A stretch of 64,000 nucleotides of DNA from contig JANYCZ010000016.1 in assembly GCA_025360015.1 (NCBI GenBank), positions 62,001-126,000 on the forward strand. Reading direction: 5' to 3'. Below, piece by piece: positions 16,285 through 24,629 of the stretch. Source of the stretch: Verrucomicrobiota bacterium. Lineage in GTDB: Bacteria > Verrucomicrobiota > Verrucomicrobiia > Verrucomicrobiales > Verrucomicrobiaceae. Made by a program: the position numbers and the translations under genes. The notes below the pieces were generated by a model that saw nothing but the letters and a program-made list of their open reading frames with translations, did no database searches and was not told the DNA's origin. Positions within the stretch are counted from its first letter, which is position 1, and each line of letters begins with the position of its first letter.

Positions 16285-17763
16285 ATGCACACCACTGAAG
16301 CAGCATTCACGCCGCGGAGCGGGCCTTCATTGTCCATCCTTGGCGTCCCGTTCGACAATGTGACGACCAGTCAGACGCTGGAGACCATCTCCAGCATGAT
16401 TGCCTCCCGCAAACCTCACTACATCGCCACGGCCAATGTCGATTTCACTGCGCTCGCGATGTATGATGAGGAACTCCGCCGCATTTTACTGGATGCACAT
16501 CTCGTGGTATGTGATGGCATGCCGCTCGTCTGGGCCTCGCGCTGGCTGGGCAATGCACTGCCAGAACGTGTCGCAGGCTCCGATTTGGTGCCAAAGCTCC
16601 TGGCCATCGCTGAAGAAAAAAACTGGAGCGTCTTTTTCCTCGGTGGCAAAAAGGAGGTGGCAGCGAAGGCAGTGCAGAAGGTGCAGGAGCGCCATCCAAA
16701 ACTTAGAATCGCAGGCGTGTTGTCCCCGCCGTTCAAGCCTCTGCATGAAATGGATCATGCCACGATCTGCGCGTTGATTCACAGCGCTGATCCAGATCTG
16801 CTGTTCGTGTCGTTCGGCTGTCCGAAGCAGGAAAAGTGGATCGCCATGAACTATAAGCGCGCAGGTGCCCCGGTGACGATTGGCGTGGGCGCCGCAATCG
16901 ACTTTCTCGCGGGCCACCTGCAGCGGGCACCGCTCTGGATGCAAACGACCGGTCTCGAATGGCTGTTCCGGCTGCTGCATGAGCCACGCCGTTTGTTTAA
17001 ACGCTATGCCACCGATTTCGTGGTGTTTGGATTCACGATAGTGAAGCAGTGGTGGCTGACGCGTGGCGGCAAACGCGCCACCCTGGCAGCGCCCCACATT
17101 CCCACGCCGGGCAAAACGCAGGACGTCCGGCTTTCGAGCGTTGCGGAACTTTTCTGCCCGGAGCGTCTGGATGCAACGGAAGTCCGCGTCATTGAACAGG
17201 TGTGGATGAACAGCCTCGAAGGACAGGAAGAAGGCGTCATCATTGACTGCTCCGGCGCGCAGTTCATCGATAGCACCGGGCTCGGCCTGCTGATGCGCAT
17301 GCAGAAGCGCTGCCGCCAGTCAGGCAAGCATCTGCTCCTGGCAGCCGCCTCCTCCGCAGTGCTCAAACTGCTGCAGATGACACGCCTGAACACCATCTTC
17401 ACGCAGGCGGCCAGTCGTGAAGAGGCGTTGAACAAAATTTTAAACTCCAGCGCGCCACCCTCGCCCGGCAGCGCCAGGGCTGAGCCCTTGCTGCTCGACT
17501 GGAGCGGTGCTGTCACCACCACCAGTGCTGATGGCCTCTGGCGCGGCGCACTGGGCGTCCTCCAGAACGCCGCTGATGCACGCAGTCCGGTCTTCATTGA
17601 CCTCCGGAAAGTTCAGATGATGGACAGCGGCGGCATGGGCCTGATGGCCCGCCTGAAAGATCATGCCACCAGCCGGCAAATCCTCCTGCGCTTCACCAAT
17701 GCCAGCCCTGTTGTGCATGAATCCCTCCGTCACGAACAAATGGAACACCTTTTAGCAGCATGA
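16285..17763 (+). CDS. WecG/TagA/CpsF glycosyltransferase fused to two STAS domains
   Basis: A 492-residue fusion. Residues about 15-245 are a complete GT26 enzyme (SILGVPFDNVTTSQTLETI, YIATANVDFTALAMYDEELR, LVVCDGMPLVWASRWLG, then ERVAGSDLVPKLL, FVSFGCPKQEKW and GVGAAIDFLAG). GT26 enzymes transfer ManNAc, ManNAcA or similar sugars onto lipid-linked GlcNAc at the inner membrane face. Residues about 265-380 form STAS1, with D329-S330-T331-G332 in FIDSTGLGLLMRM. Residues about 395-492 form STAS2, with D447-S448-G449-G450 in MMDSGGMGLMARL. The phospho-site is Thr in the first and Gly in the second. The fusion links sugar transfer directly to the RsbW/SpoIIE-type switch encoded at 7859-9631. The stop overlaps the next ATG by 4 bases. 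Confidence 0.93.
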   Translation: MHTTEAAFTPRSGPSLSILGVPFDNVTTSQTLETISSMIASRKPHYIATANVDFTALAMYDEELRRILLDAHLVVCDGMPLVWASRWLGNALPERVAGSDLVPKLLAIAEEKNWSVFFLGGKKEVAAKAVQKVQERHPKLRIAGVLSPPFKPLHEMDHATICALIHSADPDLLFVSFGCPKQEKWIAMNYKRAGAPVTIGVGAAIDFLAGHLQRAPLWMQTTGLEWLFRLLHEPRRLFKRYATDFVVFGFTIVKQWWLTRGGKRATLAAPHIPTPGKTQDVRLSSVAELFCPERLDATEVRVIEQVWMNSLEGQEEGVIIDCSGAQFIDSTGLGLLMRMQKRCRQSGKHLLLAAASSAVLKLLQMTRLNTIFTQAASREEALNKILNSSAPPSPGSARAEPLLLDWSGAVTTTSADGLWRGALGVLQNAADARSPVFIDLRKVQMMDSGGMGLMARLKDHATSRQILLRFTNASPVVHESLRHEQMEHLLAA

Positions 17764-18917
17764 AAATCGCAATCTCCACCAGCGTCATCCAGCGCGGCAA
17801 GACCGGCGTGGCGCAGTACGTACTGGCCCTGACCCGGGCGCTCATGCCCTATGCGGACGTGGTCAAGTTTCACATCCTGGCTCTGGCGCAGGATCTGCCG
17901 CTCTTTGAATTTGCACGGGGGCGAATGGAAATCATACCCGTGGATGAACGCTGGCGTCCCGCCGTGCGGAACATCTGGTGGCACCAGCAGGTGCTGCCAC
18001 GCTGGCTGGACAAGCAGCAGATCGATGTGCTCCACGTACCCAGCTACCGCCGCATGGTGCACTCCGCGCAATGCAGTCTCGTCTCGACCATCCATGACCT
18101 GGCCCCGTTTCATGTGAAGAAAAAGTATGACTTCACCCGCATGATCTACGGCCGCGTCATCGCCAAGCATCTGGCGCGCAGGCAGAATGGCATCATTGCG
18201 GTGAGCACCAGCACGGCACGTGACATCGAACGCTACTTCGGCGTGCCGATGCAGCGGCAGAATGTCATTCTCAACGGCATCGACCATGCACGCTTCAATC
18301 CTGGAGACCGTGCGGCAGCCTGCGCCATGGTGGCCCAGCGCTGGCAGTTGCATGAGCCGTTCTTTCTGTACGTGTCGCGGCTTGAGCATCCGGCCAAAAA
18401 TCACACACGTTTGATCGAAGCCTTCGATCAGTTCAAAGCAAGCAGCGGCTCCCCCTGGCAGCTGGTGCTGGCAGGCAGCGACTGGCATGGCGCGGAACAC
18501 GTTCATGCGGCAGCCCGGATTTCACGCTACACGCGGGATATTCATTTCCTCGGATTTGTGGAGGACGCTGTTTTGCCTGACTTGTACCGTGCGGCTTCCA
18601 CCATGGTTTACCCGTCCTTGTTTGAAGGCTTCGGCATGCCGCCGATCGAGGCCATGGCCTGCGGCTGTCCCGTCATCAGTTCAAAGCGCGGCTCTCTGGG
18701 TGAAGTGGTCGGCACTGCGGCCCGCATCATCGATCCCGAGGATGTCGGAGACATGGTGCAGGCTTTGCTTGAGGTCGCCGCGCATCGTGAGCAGCGGGAA
18801 GCGCTGACTCTGGCTGGCCTGGAGAATGTCAAACAATTCAACTGGGACGACAATGCCAGGCGAGTCATGGACGTTTACGCCAAACCTTTCACAGGCACCC
18901 GCAGCTGGGGAGGGTGA
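17760..18917 (+). CDS. GT4-family glycosyltransferase
   Basis: A 385-residue GT-B enzyme of the GT4 type related to mannosyltransferases. The N-terminus reads ISTSVIQRGKTGVAQYVLAL, with the glycine-rich acceptor loop. A CSLVSTIHDLAPFHVKKKY segment and FFLYVSRLEHPAKNHTRLIEAF precede the donor motif (YPSLFEGFGMPPIEAMACG), where the first Glu of the EX7E motif is the likely catalytic residue. It overlaps both neighbours by 4 bases. Sugar and linkage are not predictable. Confidence 0.92.
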   Translation: MKIAISTSVIQRGKTGVAQYVLALTRALMPYADVVKFHILALAQDLPLFEFARGRMEIIPVDERWRPAVRNIWWHQQVLPRWLDKQQIDVLHVPSYRRMVHSAQCSLVSTIHDLAPFHVKKKYDFTRMIYGRVIAKHLARRQNGIIAVSTSTARDIERYFGVPMQRQNVILNGIDHARFNPGDRAAACAMVAQRWQLHEPFFLYVSRLEHPAKNHTRLIEAFDQFKASSGSPWQLVLAGSDWHGAEHVHAAARISRYTRDIHFLGFVEDAVLPDLYRAASTMVYPSLFEGFGMPPIEAMACGCPVISSKRGSLGEVVGTAARIIDPEDVGDMVQALLEVAAHREQREALTLAGLENVKQFNWDDNARRVMDVYAKPFTGTRSWGG

Positions 18918-20302
18918 TCCCGATGTCCTCCCGCTGCCGCATCCGTCCGCTCATCATCGCCGAAGCGGCCAATCCGACGCTCACCAGCGCCTCGTTGGTT
19001 GGCTGGTCCTGCGCAAAGGCCATCGCCGCGCAGACGGATGCCCACATCGTCACCGAGTGGCGTAATCGTGATGACTTTCTCCGCGCCGGCATGGTGGAAG
19101 GCACGGACTTCACCGCCATCAACAATCGCCGTCTGCAGCACCTGTCCTGGAGCCTGGCCACGAAGTTCAGCCGCAAAGGCAGCTTCAGTTGGAGTCTCTA
19201 TGCCGTGCTTTCCAATCTCGTTTATCCGTTCTTCGAGCGCAAGCTGTGGCAGGCCTTCGGCCTCAGGCTGCTTGGCGGTGAATTTGATCTCGTTCACCGC
19301 GTGCTGCCGCTTTCACCCACCACGCCAAGCTGGCTCGCGCCACGATTGAAGAAGATCGGCGTGCCTTTCATCCTGGGGCCATTGAACGGTGGCGTGCCAT
19401 GGCCGCAGGGCTTTGATGATCTGCGCCAGCAGGAGGGCGATAGCGCAGGACGGCTGCGCGCGTTTTGCCGTTTTTCACCGCGCTTGAAACGGACTCGTGA
19501 ATCCGCCAGCGCCATTCTCACCGCTTCGCGAACGACTTGGCGTGAAGTGCCTCGGCATCTTCGCAGCCGCTGCATCTTCATTCCCGAGAATGCCGTGGAT
19601 CTGGAAAAGTTTCCGCTGACGCCCAAACCAGCCGCAGATCCGTTCAAGCCACTGCGCATTTCCTTTGTCGGTCGTCTCGTGGCATTGAAGGGCGTGGACA
19701 TGCTCATTGCCGCAGCGGCACCGTTGATTCGCAGCGGTGCAGTGCATCTGGACATCATTGGCGAGGGCCCGGAACGCGAGCGGCTGCATGGCATGGTGCA
19801 AAAGGAGCACATCCCCACCGGAGTGCGCATGGATGGCTGGATTCCCCACGCCCAGATCGGTGCCCGGCTGCGTGAGAGCGATTTGTTCGTGTTCCCCAGC
19901 ATTCGGGAATTCGGTGGCGGTGTGGTGCTGGAAGCCATGGCGCAGGGAGTCCCCGCCGTGGTGCTGGATCACGGCGGCCCGCCCGAACTGGTGCCACCGG
20001 ACACCGGCTATGTGCTGCCCATGACCACGCGCGAAGACATTGTGACCCGCCTGCGTCAACTGCTGACGGAACTGCACAAAGACCCTGCCCAACTGCCCCG
20101 CGCAGGGGAGCTGGCGCAGGCGCATGTCCGCAAGTTTTACTCCTGGGAGGCCAAGGCGGTGCAGATCCATGAGGTGTATCGCTGGGTGCTTGGGCATCGT
20201 TTCACCAAACCCGACTGGGGCGCGCCGCTGGGCTTTGCGAACTCTGAGGATGAACCTGAACCGCCGATGCAGCCCCTGCTTTTTCCGGATCATGCCTTCT
20301 AA
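18914..20302 (+). CDS. GT4-family glycosyltransferase
   Basis: A 462-residue GT-B enzyme. The donor domain is clear (RISFVGRLVALKGVDMLIAAA, LDIIGEGPERERLHGMV, FPSIREFGGGVVLEAMAQG, VLDHGGPPELV). The N-terminal half is less typical but keeps the acceptor-domain pattern (NPTLTSASLVGWSCAKAIA). I kept the GTG at 18914 because its 4-base overlap with the previous stop matches the coupling seen throughout this operon; an ATG at 18923 would drop three residues. It overlaps the acyltransferase start by 11 bases. Confidence 0.9.
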   Translation: MIPMSSRCRIRPLIIAEAANPTLTSASLVGWSCAKAIAAQTDAHIVTEWRNRDDFLRAGMVEGTDFTAINNRRLQHLSWSLATKFSRKGSFSWSLYAVLSNLVYPFFERKLWQAFGLRLLGGEFDLVHRVLPLSPTTPSWLAPRLKKIGVPFILGPLNGGVPWPQGFDDLRQQEGDSAGRLRAFCRFSPRLKRTRESASAILTASRTTWREVPRHLRSRCIFIPENAVDLEKFPLTPKPAADPFKPLRISFVGRLVALKGVDMLIAAAAPLIRSGAVHLDIIGEGPERERLHGMVQKEHIPTGVRMDGWIPHAQIGARLRESDLFVFPSIREFGGGVVLEAMAQGVPAVVLDHGGPPELVPPDTGYVLPMTTREDIVTRLRQLLTELHKDPAQLPRAGELAQAHVRKFYSWEAKAVQIHEVYRWVLGHRFTKPDWGAPLGFANSEDEPEPPMQPLLFPDHAF

Positions 20303-21437
20303 ATCATCCAGCCAGGGAGCGTTTCACATCGCCTCGCTGGACGGCATGCGCGCGGTGGCCATCTTGATCGTGTTTCTCAGCCACGCCGGTCTGTCCCATG
20401 CAGTTCCCGGTTTGTTTGGAGTCACCGTCTTCTTTTTTCTCAGCGGCTATCTCATCTCCACGCTGCTGCGGGTCGAATGCGAACGGCACGGCAGCGTCAA
20501 TCTTCGCCAGTTTTTTCTGCGGCGCACCCTGCGCATTCTGCCGCCGTTTTATCTGGTCCTGGCAATCATTGCCGCGCTCACTGCCACTGACACTTTGCCA
20601 GGAGGTTTTCACGGGCAGGCATTGACGGCTCAGTCCCTCTTCGCCGCAAACTACTGGGAGATCGCCGGTGGTGTGCAGCCTCCAGGAACGGAGGTTTTTT
20701 GGTCGCTGGCGGTGGAGGAGCATTTCCACCTGCTCTTTCCCTTTTTCTATCTCGCCATGCGGCGCGTGCTGCCAGAGCGGCGGCAGCAATTTGCCCTGCT
20801 GCTGACTCTCTGCGCGGCGCTGCTCATCTGGCGCATCCTGCTGGTGCATCCACTGGCCGCCATTGATCTGCATTCCGGCTCGGCCCATCATCCGCGCACC
20901 TGTCATGCCACGGACACGCGTCTGGACGGCCTGCTCTTCGGCTGTGCTCTGGCAGTCTGGGGGAATCCAGCGCTGGATGGCACGCGCCTTCGGCGCAGCC
21001 ACTGGCTGTGGCTGCTGCTGCCGTCTTGCATCGCGCTGCTACTGGCCACCTTCGTCATCCGCAGCGTGTCATTTCGGGAAACGTGGCGTTACACGCTCCA
21101 AGGACTCGCCTTGATGCCAATATTCATCACCGCCATCCGTCATGCCGACGCCCTGCCCCTGCGTTTCCTAAACTGGCGCTGGGTCAGCCGGCTTGGTGTG
21201 CTCTCGTATGCGTTTTATCTCACTCATGCGCTGGTGCTCAAACTGGTGAAACACGGGCTGCCTGCAACTTCAATGCTGCTGCATGGCACGGCTGCGTTTG
21301 TCCTGACACTGGCTGCCTCATGGGCGATCCATCAGTGGGTCGAAACGCCTTTCCTGCGCCTGAGACGCCATCTCGGCAGCAGCCCAGCAGCGGCGGCGCA
21401 TAAGCAATCGGGCGTATTGGTATTGAATCGCGCTTAG
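20292..21437 (+). CDS. Acyltransferase 3 family membrane protein (OafA/YrhL type)
   Basis: A 381-residue integral membrane protein with about 10 hydrophobic segments. The N-terminal HIASLDGMRAVAILIVFLSH and FFFLSGYLISTLL are the family's hallmarks; the His in the first stretch is the catalytic candidate. It has the usual RR-containing loop (FFLRRTLRILPPFYLVL) and a SVEEHFH-like motif (WSLAVEEHFHLLFP). Such enzymes put acetyl or other acyl groups on surface polysaccharides. ATG 20292 places the start inside the preceding gene end. It is the last gene of the dense operon. Confidence 0.92.
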   Translation: MPSKSSSQGAFHIASLDGMRAVAILIVFLSHAGLSHAVPGLFGVTVFFFLSGYLISTLLRVECERHGSVNLRQFFLRRTLRILPPFYLVLAIIAALTATDTLPGGFHGQALTAQSLFAANYWEIAGGVQPPGTEVFWSLAVEEHFHLLFPFFYLAMRRVLPERRQQFALLLTLCAALLIWRILLVHPLAAIDLHSGSAHHPRTCHATDTRLDGLLFGCALAVWGNPALDGTRLRRSHWLWLLLPSCIALLLATFVIRSVSFRETWRYTLQGLALMPIFITAIRHADALPLRFLNWRWVSRLGVLSYAFYLTHALVLKLVKHGLPATSMLLHGTAAFVLTLAASWAIHQWVETPFLRLRRHLGSSPAAAAHKQSGVLVLNRA

Positions 21438-21569
21438 CAAAGCCTAAAACTCGATTCATTCTTGCCTCAAAAGCCTGGTTTGAAACGACCCGGCTTGCGG
21501 TCTGTGGGTTTCATCCAGACCGTACCGCATGCAACACGTTATCATCGCCGCCTTTGAGCTGTCCCCATT

Positions 21570-22238
21570 ATGAACATTTCACGTCCATTCATCCGCGTCG
21601 CCTGTGTCGAGGATGATCCGCAGTTTCAGGCGCTCCTGAAAAAGCTCCTGGTGGCAGAGCGTGGGTTTGACCTCCTCAATGTTTTCAACAACACCGAGCA
21701 GGCCGTGGCATCCATTCTGGACTCGCGCCCGGATGTGGTGCTGCTCGATATGAAACTCCCGGGAAGAACAGGCATTGAATGTCTCGGCATCCTTGAGTCC
21801 CACATGCCCGCCACGGCGTTTGTGATGCTGACCGGTGATGACACTCCACAGCAGGTCTTCGCCGCGCTGAAGGCAGGCGCCTGCGGCTACGTGCTGAAGA
21901 ACGCACCGCCCGAGCAGCTGCTTGAAGCCGTGCGTGCCGCAGCGATCGGCGGAGGTCCGATGAGCCCTGCCATTTCACGTGTGGTCATCTCAGCGTTCCA
22001 AACGAAGGGTGCTGCGGCCAAGCCACGCATGCCCGGCATCACCCATCGTGAAAATGAACTGCTGGGATTGTTTGTGAAAGGCATGAGCGCCAAAGAGGCC
22101 GCCTTCGAGATGGGCATCAGCTATGAAACCGTGCGGGACTATCTGAAGACGATCTATCAGAAGCTCAAGGTGCGCTCACGCACCGAAGCGGTGCTGAAGT
22201 ATGTTCGCAACCAGCAGGGCCCGGCGCTGGCGTTCTGA
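21570..22238 (+). CDS. NarL/LuxR-family response regulator
   Basis: A 222-residue transcription factor. The receiver (about 8-125) has ED at the acidic pocket, phospho-acceptor Asp in VVLLDMKLPGRTG, Thr in VMLTGDD and Lys in YVLKNAPPE. The C-terminal LuxR-type helix-turn-helix (about 158-215) reads THRENELLGLFVKGMSAKEAA then ISYETVRDYLKTIYQKLKV. It is 132 bases after the acyltransferase gene, in the same direction, with a small inverted repeat between. It may take phosphate from the operon's hybrid kinase, but this is not shown by sequence. Confidence 0.93.
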   Translation: MNISRPFIRVACVEDDPQFQALLKKLLVAERGFDLLNVFNNTEQAVASILDSRPDVVLLDMKLPGRTGIECLGILESHMPATAFVMLTGDDTPQQVFAALKAGACGYVLKNAPPEQLLEAVRAAAIGGGPMSPAISRVVISAFQTKGAAAKPRMPGITHRENELLGLFVKGMSAKEAAFEMGISYETVRDYLKTIYQKLKVRSRTEAVLKYVRNQQGPALAF

Positions 22239-22277
22239 TCAACGCATTCAGCTCAAGGCTCGGACGGTCATCTGAAT

Positions 22278-23897
22278 TTATCTCCGCTTCTTCTTTTTCC
22301 GGCCGGTGAGGATGGCGCGTGCGCGATCTTCATCGTCGAGAGCGGTGGTGTATTTGTAGCTGAAGCCTTCGAGCTTCCGGCGCTCGATTTTCTGGCTGAT
22401 GAGGCGCTCAATGGAGGCCACGTTCATGAGCTCGTCGGCGGCGAAAAGGGTGAAAGCATCCCCTTCCTTCTGCGCGCGGCCGGTGCGGCCGATGCGATGA
22501 ACGTAGTCTTCCGAATGCTCGGGGACCATGTAGTTGATGACGTGGGTCACACCGCTGACATCCAGACCACGGGCGGCGAGATCCGTGGCGACGATGATTT
22601 CGAATTCACCGTTGCGGAAGCCCTGCAGAGCACGTTCGCGGTCACGCTGGCCGATGTCGGAGTGCATGACGGCGACCTTGTATTCGTTGAGCTGATTGAG
22701 CGCTGAGTAGATCTGATCTGCCTGCACTTTGGTGCGGGTAAAGATCATGACGCTTTCGAAATGCGTCTGCTTCAGAATGGCGAGCAGGAGCTCCATGCGC
22801 TGGTCGCTCGCGATGGGGTACATGTAGTGGCTGACCGTCTCCGATGGGGAGAAGCGGATGCCGACTTCGACGGTTTCAGGATCTTTGAGGGCGAAATCCG
22901 CGAGGCTCTTGATCTGTGGCGGCATGGTGGCCGAGAAGAACAGCGTCTGGCGTGAAGGCGGTGTTTTTTCGACGATGCGGCGCACGTCAGGGAGGAAGCC
23001 CATGTCGAGCATGCGATCGACTTCATCGAGGATGAGAACTTCCACATTGCGAAGGTCGGCGATGCCTTCCTGCATGAAGTCGAGGAGACGTCCGGGAGTG
23101 GCGACGACGATATCGACGCCTTCCTGCAACCCCTTGCGCTGCTTGTCATAGCCGACGCCTCCGTGAACGAGGAGAACGCGGAGACCGGTGTGCTCGCCAT
23201 ATTTTTCAAACTGCTCGACCACCTGCGCGGCGAGTTCGCGGACGGGCTCGAGCACGAGAACGCGGAATTTCCCGGGGGCAGCCATGCGGGTGAGTGTGGG
23301 CAGAGCGAAGGCGGCGGTCTTGCCGGTGCCGGTCTGTGACGCGCCGATGACATCACGCCCAGTGAGAATGATGGGGATGGATTTCTCCTGAATGGTCGTG
23401 GGCGTGGTGTAGCCGGTTTGACGCACAGCTGCCAGCACGGCAGGGGAGAGGCCGAGCGCTTCGAAAGCTTCTGGGAACGGGCCTTCGGGGACGGGCGGCG
23501 ATGGTAGCGGGGCTACCGGCGCGTGATTTTCACGCACAGGCTTGTCTTCACGGGGTCCACGCGGCGGACGATTGTCATCGCGCTCGCGGCCACGCGGCGG
23601 ACCGCGACGGCTATCACGTTCTGGGCGCTCCGGACGCTCACTGCGCTCACGCGATGGGCGGGCTTCACGCGGCTGGCGGGGAGCATGCTCGCGGGGCTTG
23701 TCCTCGTGCGCACGCTTGTGGGCGTGAATGGTGGCGGGGTGATGATCCTTGGCATGCTCCTTCGAATGCTCTTTGGCGGGCGCATGGGCCGCTGGCTTCT
23801 TCGTGTCTCCGCCGATGACGCGTTTCAGACCTGCTTTAAAGCGGCTGAAAAGGGAGGGCTTCTGCGGGGCGTGGTCGGGTCTGCGTGGGGTGGTCAC
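22278..23897 (-). CDS. DEAD-box-family RNA helicase (motif II reads DEVD)
   Basis: A 539-residue ATP-dependent RNA helicase of the RhlE-like group. It has motif I (ASQTGTGKTAAFALP), motif Ia (PVRELAAQV), Ib (TPGRLLDFM), III (SAT), and the C-terminal HRIGRTGRA arginine-finger motif. Motif II reads DEVD instead of DEAD. An N-terminal extension of about 130 residues is rich in Arg, Pro, Glu, His and Lys and probably disordered, suited to RNA binding. The C-terminus ends in a basic GRKKKKRR tail. RhlE-like helicases act in ribosome assembly and RNA decay. It converges on the response regulator, with about 40 bases between and no clear terminator. Confidence 0.95.
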   Translation of the reverse strand: MTTPRRPDHAPQKPSLFSRFKAGLKRVIGGDTKKPAAHAPAKEHSKEHAKDHHPATIHAHKRAHEDKPREHAPRQPREARPSRERSERPERPERDSRRGPPRGRERDDNRPPRGPREDKPVRENHAPVAPLPSPPVPEGPFPEAFEALGLSPAVLAAVRQTGYTTPTTIQEKSIPIILTGRDVIGASQTGTGKTAAFALPTLTRMAAPGKFRVLVLEPVRELAAQVVEQFEKYGEHTGLRVLLVHGGVGYDKQRKGLQEGVDIVVATPGRLLDFMQEGIADLRNVEVLILDEVDRMLDMGFLPDVRRIVEKTPPSRQTLFFSATMPPQIKSLADFALKDPETVEVGIRFSPSETVSHYMYPIASDQRMELLLAILKQTHFESVMIFTRTKVQADQIYSALNQLNEYKVAVMHSDIGQRDRERALQGFRNGEFEIIVATDLAARGLDVSGVTHVINYMVPEHSEDYVHRIGRTGRAQKEGDAFTLFAADELMNVASIERLISQKIERRKLEGFSYKYTTALDDEDRARAILTGRKKKKRR

Positions 23898-23978
23898 AAG
23901 CGTTTCTAGAGGTAGGAGGCGTGGTCTATCGGCCAGTTTGGGGGATAATGCAAACCCGCAGAAACCCGGCGGGCGGGG

Positions 23979-24461
23979 TCAGAGCTTCATCGCGTAGTGC
24001 ACCTGACGGGCGACTTCCTCAAAACCGCAGCTCGGGTACAGGTGCTGGCCGATGGCATTTGAGGCCATGGTTTCGATCTGCGCGAGCTTCATGCCCTCGT
24101 CGCGCATGTAATCCAGCGCGTGCTGCAGCAGGCGGCGTCCCAACCCCAAACCCCGGGCACTTTCAACCACGGCGACATTGGGAATGCGGCCCCGTGCATT
24201 CACGCGGTCCAGCCGGGTGGTGATGTAGCCAAGGATCTCGGCTCCACGCTCGGCCACAAAGCATCCCTCCGGGCATTGTGACACGTCCTCGTCGATGTGG
24301 CTGGCCTTGCGCACTTTCCAGTCGCGCTCATTCCAGAGCCCAAATTTGAGCTCCAGCATCTGCTCCAGGGCAACGCTGCCAAAGGAGGCCACGGTGATCT
24401 CCCGCAGTTGCGGCAGATCCTTGTCCTGGTAGGGTCGGATGAGAAGGGGGGGATCGTCCAT
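23979..24461 (-). CDS. GNAT-family N-acetyltransferase
   Basis: A 160-residue GNAT enzyme. The start LLIRPYQDKDLPQLREI is a typical first strand-helix pair; the acetyl-CoA loop is VVESARGLGLGRRLLQHALDYM, and the end has ETMASNAIGQHLYPSCGF. The substrate is unknown. I chose the ATG at 24459-24461, which gives a family-sized protein; the frame is open further up only from a TTG (24515), which would add 18 unconserved residues. Confidence 0.88.
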   Translation of the reverse strand: MDDPPLLIRPYQDKDLPQLREITVASFGSVALEQMLELKFGLWNERDWKVRKASHIDEDVSQCPEGCFVAERGAEILGYITTRLDRVNARGRIPNVAVVESARGLGLGRRLLQHALDYMRDEGMKLAQIETMASNAIGQHLYPSCGFEEVARQVHYAMKL

Positions 24462-24531
24462 GTTTGCGGGGGTTGAATACTGAATAAAAGGGTGGTAGGT
24501 GACGTCTTTAGACAAGCATCAATCGTTCAAA

Positions 24532-24546
24532 TGGCACGGGTCTTGC
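24532..24546 (+). promoter_or_regulatory. Sigma-54 (-24/-12) promoter
   Basis: TGGCACG at 24532-24538, four bases, then TTGC at 24543-24546. The GG and GC doublets are 10 bases apart, exactly as sigma-54 requires, and 11 of the 11 consensus bases of TGGCACG-N4-TTGC match. Transcription would begin near 24558, about 70 bases before the L,D-transpeptidase start. An NtrC-type activator gene lies 10 kb away at 34370. Confidence 0.75.
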
Positions 24547-24629
24547 GAAACAGGCATCCAGCTGGCGACGTTGATAGCAGTAATAATTCAGAGTTGCGAA
24601 CATCTTAGCTTATATCATTCTTCTAGCCC

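Noticed and set aside
16107..16298. A possible 63-residue small protein in the gap before the GT26-STAS gene
   Set aside because: It begins inside the degenerate palindrome, overlaps the next gene's start and has no hydrophobic, charged or motif pattern typical of a real small protein.
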